A stretch of DNA of 10,222 nt from the NCBI GenBank assembly GCA_013698525.1, contig JACCSM010000162.1:1-10222 (forward strand), given 5' to 3'. A program made the position numbers and the translations under genes. Shown here one piece after another: positions 7,219 through 10,222 of the stretch; position 1 is the first letter of the stretch, and each line of letters starts with the position of its first letter. This stretch comes from Rubrobacteraceae bacterium. GTDB lineage: Bacteria; Actinomycetota; Rubrobacteria; Rubrobacterales; Rubrobacteraceae. The notes beneath the pieces were generated by a model. That model worked only from the letters and a program-made list of their open reading frames with translations, was not told the origin of the DNA and ran no database searches.

Positions 7219-7288
7219 TTCAGCACGCCGCCTGCGGCGGCTTGTCAGCACTTCAGCACGCTGCGCCCTCCGGGCTCCGCTTGTCAGC
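7219..7288. repeat. two tandem hairpin-bearing repeat units after cofE
   Basis: Two units share their ends but differ in the middle. Unit A is 7219-7249 and unit B is 7252-7288. Each begins TTCAGCACG and ends CTTGTCAGC (A) or CTTGTCAGC preceded by TCCG (B). The middle of A is the perfect hairpin GCCGCC-TGC-GGCGGC, and the middle of B holds GCCC-TCC-GGGC. A shortened piece, TTCAGCA at 7211-7217, precedes unit A, and ATCAGC follows B. The variable palindromic core within constant ends suggests a small dispersed intergenic repeat. Nothing coding is visible here. Confidence 0.65.
7227..7241 (+). terminator. GC-rich hairpin 17 nt after cofE stop, possible terminator
   Basis: The stem GCCGCC (7227-7232) pairs perfectly with GGCGGC (7236-7241) around the loop TGC. 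Only a short TTGT follows, so it lacks a real U-tract. Terminators of this kind are common in high-GC actinobacteria, but the hairpin is also the core of a repeat unit, so a termination role is inferred from its place directly after the F420 genes. Confidence 0.45.
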
Positions 7289-7512
7289 TCATCAGCCAGG
7301 TCTTACGCGCGGTTACTGATGCCAAGTCCGGGTGAATGCCAACGCTACGATGGAGCCAGCCATCGCCCACGCGACTGCTACTCCTCTTGCTCCTTGTGGT
7401 AATGGGTTCCCGCTTTCGCGGAAATGACGTATAAGGGAGAGCCGCTGTGTACCCGCAGCCCGAACGCAGTCCTCTTCAAGCGGACTCGGTATGACAAGCT
7501 GAAATGCTGACA
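7243..7512. repeat. inverted repeat pair bounding a ~270-bp non-coding segment (MITE-like or composite repeat)
   Basis: TGTCAGCACTTCAGC at 7243-7257 has an inverted copy, GCTGAAATGCTGACA, at 7498-7512, with one mismatch in 15. Including the tandem units on the left, a segment of about 300 bp is framed. The interior (7289-7497) has no convincing gene on either strand. It contains a degenerate dispersed palindrome at 7404-7430 and, on the minus strand, a GTCATACCGAG start near 7492 of the kind often seen in intergenic repeats. The ends are short and no target duplication was confirmed, so mobile origin is only a possibility. Confidence 0.4.
7404..7430 (-). repeat. degenerate 'RESGNP'-type dispersed palindrome
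   Basis: On the minus strand this reads ACGTCATTTCCGCGAAAGCG followed by GGAACCC. This matches the widespread intergenic element whose spurious translation contains H-S-R-E-S-G-N-P; here it would read RHFRESGNP. The palindrome is TTCCCGC (7407-7413) and GCGGAAA (7418-7424) around TTTC, with one mismatch. The open frame running through it on the minus strand is not considered a gene. Confidence 0.6.
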
Positions 7513-7521
7513 CGGCGTTTG

Positions 7522-7551
7522 TTGACGCTGTCGTAAGGTTTGAGGTACGAT
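7522..7551 (+). promoter_or_regulatory. predicted sigma-A-type promoter for the MFS gene
   Basis: TTGACG (7522-7527) and TACGAT (7546-7551) are separated by 18 nt, matching five and four positions of the housekeeping consensus. The predicted transcription start is near 7558. It lies just to the right of the inverted repeat end at 7512 and would give a leader of about 190 nt before the preferred MFS start. Confidence 0.6.
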
Positions 7552-7557
7552 CAACGT

Positions 7558-7575
7558 GTGCTAATTCCTCGCTAG
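7558..7575 (+). other. possible five-codon leaderless ORF at the MFS transcription start
   Basis: A GTG at the predicted start site opens the tiny frame Met-Leu-Ile-Pro-Arg-stop. It ends 3 nt before the structured leader RNA begins at 7579. A ribosome ending there would cover the 5' strand of the first stem. Frames this short occur by chance, so the evidence is only the coincidence with the transcription start and the RNA structure. Confidence 0.2.
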
Positions 7576-7578
7576 ACG

Positions 7579-7640
7579 GCGGAGACCGAACGGTAGGACC
7601 GCAGGACTCGCGGTTCTCGCTCGCTCTGCCGTACCTCCGC
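7579..7640 (+). promoter_or_regulatory. structured leader RNA upstream of the MFS gene
   Basis: Three nested helices can be drawn by hand. P1 pairs GCGGAG (7579-7584) with CTCCGC (7635-7640). P2 pairs ACGGTAG (7590-7596) with CTGCCGT (7626-7632), with one G-U pair. P3 pairs ACCGC (7598-7602) with GCGGT (7610-7614) around AGGACTC. P1 is also a Shine-Dalgarno/anti-Shine-Dalgarno type pairing. The element sits in the long untranslated leader of an exporter gene, which suggests attenuation or ligand sensing. It did not match any riboswitch class I could recall. Confidence 0.45.
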
Positions 7641-7746
7641 AACGTCCCATTCCGAAGGCCGTCGCTCGCCAGTGTCTGTCGGATCGGAACGCTATCCAGA
7701 AGGTCACACCCTTCCCCCGGGCGCGTATCGAGAAAGCGGGTCTAAC

Positions 7747-8997
7747 GTGAACAACCTGAGAGCCTATCCGATCTACCTCGGTATCAAGGGGTCGTTCGCG
7801 CTGTTCTTCACGCTGTGGGCCACCGTGGCAGCTGTCTACAGGATCGAGGTCGTGCATCTCGACCCACTGCGGCTGGTGTTGCTGGGGACGGCGCTCGAGG
7901 TCGCGGTCTTCCTCTTCGAGGTCCCGACGGGCGTGTTTGCCGACACCTACGGCCGGCGACGGTCGGTCATTACGGGTTGCATACTGATGGGTTTTGGTTT
8001 CGCCCTGGAGGGTGCGATCCCCGAGTTCGCAGCCGTGCTCGCCGCCCAGGCGGTGTGGGGTGTCGGGTACACGTTCATCAGCGGCGCACTCGAGGCCTGG
8101 ATCGCGGACGAAGACCCGGATCGAGACCTGGGACGGGTGTACCTGCGCGGCGAGCAGGCCGACTACATCGGCTCGTTCGTCGGCATCCCCGCGAGCGTGC
8201 TGCTCGGTCTTGTCGCGCTGAACCTGCCGCTCATCGTCGGCGGCGTCCTGACCATCGCGCTCGGTCTCGCGCTCGTCCTCACGATGCCTGAGATAAACTT
8301 CCGTCCCTCCCTGCGCGAGGGCCGCTCCTCGCTGCAGCACGCGGCTACCACGGCGCGCGGCGGCGTGCGGCTCGTCCGCTCCAGGCCGATCCTCCTGATG
8401 CTTCTCGCCGCTGCCCTGTTCTCCGGCATGTCCGAGGAAGGCTTCGACCGGCTCAACCCCAAGCAGTTCCTGGACGTGGTGGGACTACCTTCCATCGGCG
8501 GCCTCGACCCCGTGGTGTGGTTCGGTGTGATAGGGGCCGGAGGGCTCGTGCTCAGCTACGTGGCGGCAGGTATCGTGGCCCGCAACCTCGACGTGGGCAG
8601 ACCTGCCGTCGCCGCGCGGCTGCTTCTCGCGCTCGACGCGCTCACCATGGCAGGGATGCTCGCTTTTGCGCTGGCCGGCAGCTTCGCGTTCGCGCTAGGG
8701 ACGTTCTGGTTCGCCACCCTGGTTCGCAGGGTCGCAGAGCCGGTCTATCTGACCTGGATCAACGAGGGACTCGATCCCGGCGTGCGGGCTACCGTGATCT
8801 CGATGAGCAGCCAGTCAGGCGCCCTGGGCGAAGCCTCGGCCGGACCCGTGATCGGGGTCATAGGCAACGTCTTCGGCGTCAGGCCGGCCCTGACGGTCGC
8901 AGCCCTCGTCCTCTCACCGACCCTCCTGCTCTACGGACGCGCCATGAGGCATGACGGGGTCGATCCCGAACCGAAGGGCGCCAAAGAGGGAGAATAA
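7747..8997 (+). CDS. major facilitator superfamily exporter
   Basis: This MFS protein of about 416 residues has roughly 12 hydrophobic segments in two halves, joined by a charged loop near INFRPSLREGRSSLQHAATTARGG. The loop 2-3 motif A is seen as GVFADTYGRRRSVI, typical of proton-driven drug exporters. The preceding VFLFEVPTG also occurs in tetracycline- and multidrug-type MFS groups. The open frame reaches a GTG at 7672. The GTG at 7747 is preferred: MNNLRAYPIYLGIKG then begins directly at the first membrane segment, as in relatives, and AGAAAG (7731-7736) lies upstream. Codons before it overlap the leader sequence and look non-coding. Substrate is unknown. It is expressed alone, between its own promoter and a terminator hairpin. 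Confidence 0.88.
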   Translation: MNNLRAYPIYLGIKGSFALFFTLWATVAAVYRIEVVHLDPLRLVLLGTALEVAVFLFEVPTGVFADTYGRRRSVITGCILMGFGFALEGAIPEFAAVLAAQAVWGVGYTFISGALEAWIADEDPDRDLGRVYLRGEQADYIGSFVGIPASVLLGLVALNLPLIVGGVLTIALGLALVLTMPEINFRPSLREGRSSLQHAATTARGGVRLVRSRPILLMLLAAALFSGMSEEGFDRLNPKQFLDVVGLPSIGGLDPVVWFGVIGAGGLVLSYVAAGIVARNLDVGRPAVAARLLLALDALTMAGMLAFALAGSFAFALGTFWFATLVRRVAEPVYLTWINEGLDPGVRATVISMSSQSGALGEASAGPVIGVIGNVFGVRPALTVAALVLSPTLLLYGRAMRHDGVDPEPKGAKEGE

Positions 8998-9010
8998 CCA
9001 GCCAGGCAGG

Positions 9011-9043
9011 GCCCCTTATTCCCGGAAAGGGGCGGAATTTGTT
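9011..9043 (+). terminator. intrinsic terminator after the MFS gene
   Basis: GCCCCTT (9011-9017) pairs perfectly with AAGGGGC (9027-9033) around a nine-base loop, followed by GGAATTTGTTT. It starts 13 nt after the MFS stop. The T-rich tail is interrupted but present, which supports real termination and separates the exporter from the sulfur genes. Confidence 0.7.
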
Positions 9044-9045
9044 TA

Positions 9046-9068
9046 ATCCCGACGAAATTTATCGGAAT
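9046..9068. promoter_or_regulatory. operator-like dyad just upstream of the cysH promoter
   Basis: The half-sites ATCCCGA (9046-9052) and TCGGAAT (9062-9068) are inverted copies with one mismatch, with an AT-rich centre (CGAAATTTA). The dyad ends 4 nt before the -35 box. A CCGA...AAATTT...TCGG layout resembles sites for Rrf2-family regulators such as CymR/IscR, which control sulfur or Fe-S genes. The regulator itself is not in the window. Confidence 0.45.
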
Positions 9069-9072
9069 TTTG

Positions 9073-9101
9073 TTGACGTATTGCTGTTCGGCGCTTACTA
9101 T
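9073..9101 (+). promoter_or_regulatory. strong predicted promoter for the leader peptide-cysH unit
   Basis: TTGACG (9073-9078) and TACTAT (9096-9101) are spaced by exactly 17 nt, the best promoter match in the window. The predicted transcription start (9107-9109) coincides with the ATG at 9109, implying a leaderless first ORF. Confidence 0.75.
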
Positions 9102-9108
9102 CCGGCGC

Positions 9109-9195
9109 ATGGAGTTACACGGTACGCAGGGTCATGCGACGGGGCGAACGTCTTTTGCCACTCGCGCGGGCGCGCGATGTAGTGCGTGCACTTGA
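9109..9195 (+). CDS. putative leaderless, cysteine-sensing leader peptide (28 residues)
   Basis: The ATG lies at the predicted transcription start, so no ribosome site would be needed, as for leaderless actinobacterial mRNAs. The frame runs 28 codons and ends Ala-Arg-Cys-Ser-Ala-Cys-Thr, with Cys24 (TGT, 9178-9180) and Cys27 (TGC, 9187-9189) as its only cysteines, three codons apart next to the stop. It precedes cysH by 49 nt. Mycobacteria have short leaderless ORFs rich in Cys codons upstream of sulfur-assimilation genes that act as cysteine-responsive attenuators, and the layout here is the same. The peptide itself is probably not functional. The alternative is a chance ORF, but the promoter spacing and the downstream complementarity argue against it. 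Confidence 0.55.
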   Translation: MELHGTQGHATGRTSFATRAGARCSACT

Positions 9196-9244
9196 TCTGA
9201 ACCCTTGACTTTCGATTACACGATTTACACTGGAGGATCGCGCG
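9163..9244 (+). promoter_or_regulatory. possible translational switch: leader hairpin versus cysH start-site pairing
   Basis: CGCGCGAT at 9171-9178 is a perfect reverse complement of ATCGCGCG at 9237-9244, the spacer between the cysH GGAGG (9232-9236) and its ATG (9245). The same 9172-9176 bases can instead pair with CGCGC at 9163-9167 in a local hairpin with a GGGC loop. The first Cys codon begins at 9178, so a ribosome paused there would cover 9171-9178 and leave the cysH start free. The structure was drawn by eye and no energies were computed. Confidence 0.42.
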
Positions 9245-10003
9245 ATGCACGAATCCCTGCGTTCGAAGCACAACGACAGAATATTACCCGGTCTGGAGGC
9301 GCTCGAGCGGGAGTCCGACCTACTGGAGGGTGCCGACCCGCGGGAGGTAATAGAGTGGGCTGTCGCGACTTACGGTGAGGGTTTGGCTCTCTCGGCTTCG
9401 TTCGGCGGAGGCGAGGGGATGGCGCTTCTCGACATGATCTCCAAGGTCACAGACAAGGTCACCGTCCTCACCATCGACACGGGCTTTATCTTCAAAGAGA
9501 CGGCCGAGTTCCGCGAGGAGGTCATGCGGCGTTACAAGCTGCCTGTCGAGGTCTTGAAGCCTGAGCTTACGATCGAGGAGCAGGTAGAGATCTACGGCGA
9601 GCAGATGCGCACCTGCATCCCGAACCTCTGCTGCCAGATCCGCAAGATCGAACCCCTGCAAAAGGCCCTGAACCGCTACGACGCCTGGATGACCGGCATT
9701 CGCAGGGAGCAGACCCTGCAGAGGGCAAGCACGAAGGTTGTCGCCTGGGAGGAGCGCTACGAGGCCGCCAAGATAGCGCCCATGCCTGACTGGACGGAAG
9801 CGCAGGTGTGGGATTACGTGAGGGCGAACAACGTGCCCGTCAACCCGCTCCTGCATCAGGGCTACAAGAGCATCGGTTGCGAGCCGCAGACGAGGCCCGT
9901 GCACCACGACGAGGATCCCAGGGCCGGCCGGTGGGCCGGAATCGACAAGACCGAGTGCGGCATCCACGTCGAAGGCGGCAAGATCAGCCGCGCGGGCGCC
10001 TGA
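9245..10003 (+). CDS. cysH: adenylylsulfate (APS) reductase-type CysH, with an altered Fe-S ligand
   Basis: CysH reduces APS (or PAPS) to sulfite with thioredoxin in the cytoplasm. The 252 residues include a PP-loop-like region SASFGGGEGMALLD (50-63), TIDTGFIF (76-83), the Cys-Cys pair CCQIRKIEPL (Cys129-Cys130), GIRREQTLQRA (151-161), SIGCEPQTRPV (209-219) and the catalytic TECGIH (Cys238). The Cys-Cys pair marks the 4Fe-4S APS-reducing branch. However, the expected CxxC is Cys212-x-x-Gln215, so one of four known cluster ligands is missing. An extra Cys124 lies nearby. The ATG at 9245 has GGAGG at 9232-9236, 8 nt away. It is followed 40 nt later by the nitrite/sulfite reductase gene. Confidence 0.92.
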   Translation: MHESLRSKHNDRILPGLEALERESDLLEGADPREVIEWAVATYGEGLALSASFGGGEGMALLDMISKVTDKVTVLTIDTGFIFKETAEFREEVMRRYKLPVEVLKPELTIEEQVEIYGEQMRTCIPNLCCQIRKIEPLQKALNRYDAWMTGIRREQTLQRASTKVVAWEERYEAAKIAPMPDWTEAQVWDYVRANNVPVNPLLHQGYKSIGCEPQTRPVHHDEDPRAGRWAGIDKTECGIHVEGGKISRAGA

Positions 10004-10015
10004 ATTTCAGAGATT

Positions 10016-10030
10016 CTCTCGTCAAGAGAG
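10016..10030 (+). other. small hairpin between cysH and the reductase gene
   Basis: CTCTC (10016-10020) and GAGAG (10026-10030) flank a GTCAA loop. It has a five-base-pair stem with no T-run, so it is too weak for a terminator. It could help adjust message stability between two co-transcribed genes, or be chance. Confidence 0.25.
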
Positions 10031-10043
10031 CAGGTTCTACAAC

Positions 10044-10222
10044 ATGAGATTCCTCAAGAATGACCAGACCCTGAACAAGGTCGAGAAGATCAAGCAGGAG
10101 CGCCATCCCTTCGAGGTGCATGGGGCGATAATAGACATCTACTCGAAGGACCTATCAGCCATGGACGATGTCCCAGGCGAGGTCGAGCGGTTGAAATGGG
10201 TTGGCATCTACCCGCAGAAGCA
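10044..10222 (+). CDS. nitrite/sulfite reductase, N-terminal fragment (runs off the right edge)
   Basis: From the ATG at 10044 there are 59 codons without a stop. The start MRFLKNDQTLNKVEKIKQER is followed by HPFEVH and, at residues 47-59, VERLKWVGIYPQK. The ERLKWVG.YPQ stretch is typical of the first half-domain of ferredoxin-type assimilatory nitrite/sulfite reductases (siroheme and 4Fe-4S), whose catalytic cysteines lie much further on and are not in the window. Placement directly after cysH argues for sulfite, not nitrite, as substrate: CysH makes sulfite and this enzyme would make sulfide. The ribosome site is weak (GAGAGCAGG, 10026-10034). The gene probably shares the cysH promoter and leader control. 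Confidence 0.8.
   Translation, partial: MRFLKNDQTLNKVEKIKQERHPFEVHGAIIDIYSKDLSAMDDVPGEVERLKWVGIYPQK

Noticed and set aside
7590..7632. T-box or guanidine riboswitch in the MFS leader
   Set aside because: The conserved T-box sequence and the guanidine-class conserved loops were not found. Only the stems are supported.
7313..7642. 109-residue open frame on the minus strand containing RHFRESGNP
   Set aside because: It is a translation of a dispersed palindromic repeat, crosses the MFS promoter and leader, and has no ribosome site or recognisable domain.
7672..7746. 25-residue N-terminal extension of the MFS protein from the GTG at 7672
   Set aside because: There is no ribosome site, the residues are polar and unlike MFS N-termini, and the GTG at 7747 begins directly before the first membrane segment.
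7561..8340. 259-residue minus-strand frame opposite the MFS gene
   Set aside because: It is antisense to membrane-segment codons, which produce long charged His/Arg/Glu-rich shadows, and has no family motif.
9205..9231. Second cysH promoter TTGACT...TACACT
   Set aside because: The spacing is only 15 nt, and the start would fall after the cysH Shine-Dalgarno, so the message would lose it.

Overview
The window is high-GC chromosomal DNA. Its gene content points to an actinobacterium of the Rubrobacter / deep-branching Actinobacteriota type: an F420 biosynthesis trio (cofD, cofC, cofE), frequent GTG and TTG starts, short four-base start/stop overlaps, and promoters of the TTGACG...TACNAT kind. 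The lineage is inferred from these traits, not from a marker gene. No rRNA, tRNA, CRISPR array, transposase or phage gene was found.

Layout. (1) Positions 1-3334, minus strand: a compact five-gene run in transcription order: a LipL-like octanoyl/lipoyl transferase, a MarC-family membrane protein, an alpha/beta hydrolase, a flavin-reductase-like protein, and a class I methyltransferase that runs off the left edge. (2) 3335-3481: divergent intergenic region. (3) 3482-7210, plus strand: five closely packed genes: a lincosamide nucleotidyltransferase-like gene of the Lnu(B) type, a NUDIX hydrolase, then cofD, cofC and cofE. Three of the four junctions overlap as TTGA or GTGA. (4) 7211-7746: a repeat-rich intergenic region with two hairpin-bearing direct repeats, an inverted partner copy about 240 bp away and a degenerate dispersed palindrome of the 'RESGNP' type. 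It is followed by a promoter and a strongly structured leader RNA. (5) 7747-8997: an MFS exporter, followed by a terminator hairpin. (6) 9046-10222: a sulfate-assimilation unit with an operator-like dyad, a strong promoter, a 28-codon ORF starting at the predicted transcription start and ending in Arg-Cys-Ser-Ala-Cys-Thr, then cysH (APS reductase type) and the start of a nitrite/sulfite reductase gene.

How the genes work together. CofC activates phosphoenolpyruvate or 2-phospholactate with GTP, CofD transfers that unit to Fo, and CofE adds glutamates, so three late F420 steps lie together. Fo synthase and a dehydro-F420 reductase are not in the window. CysH reduces activated sulfate to sulfite, and the next gene would reduce sulfite to sulfide.

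The most interesting region is the cysH leader. It looks like a leaderless, cysteine-sensing leader peptide, and eight bases just before its first Cys codon are perfectly complementary to the eight bases between the cysH Shine-Dalgarno and its ATG. CysH itself has Gln where the second cysteine of the CxxC iron-sulfur ligand pair is expected.
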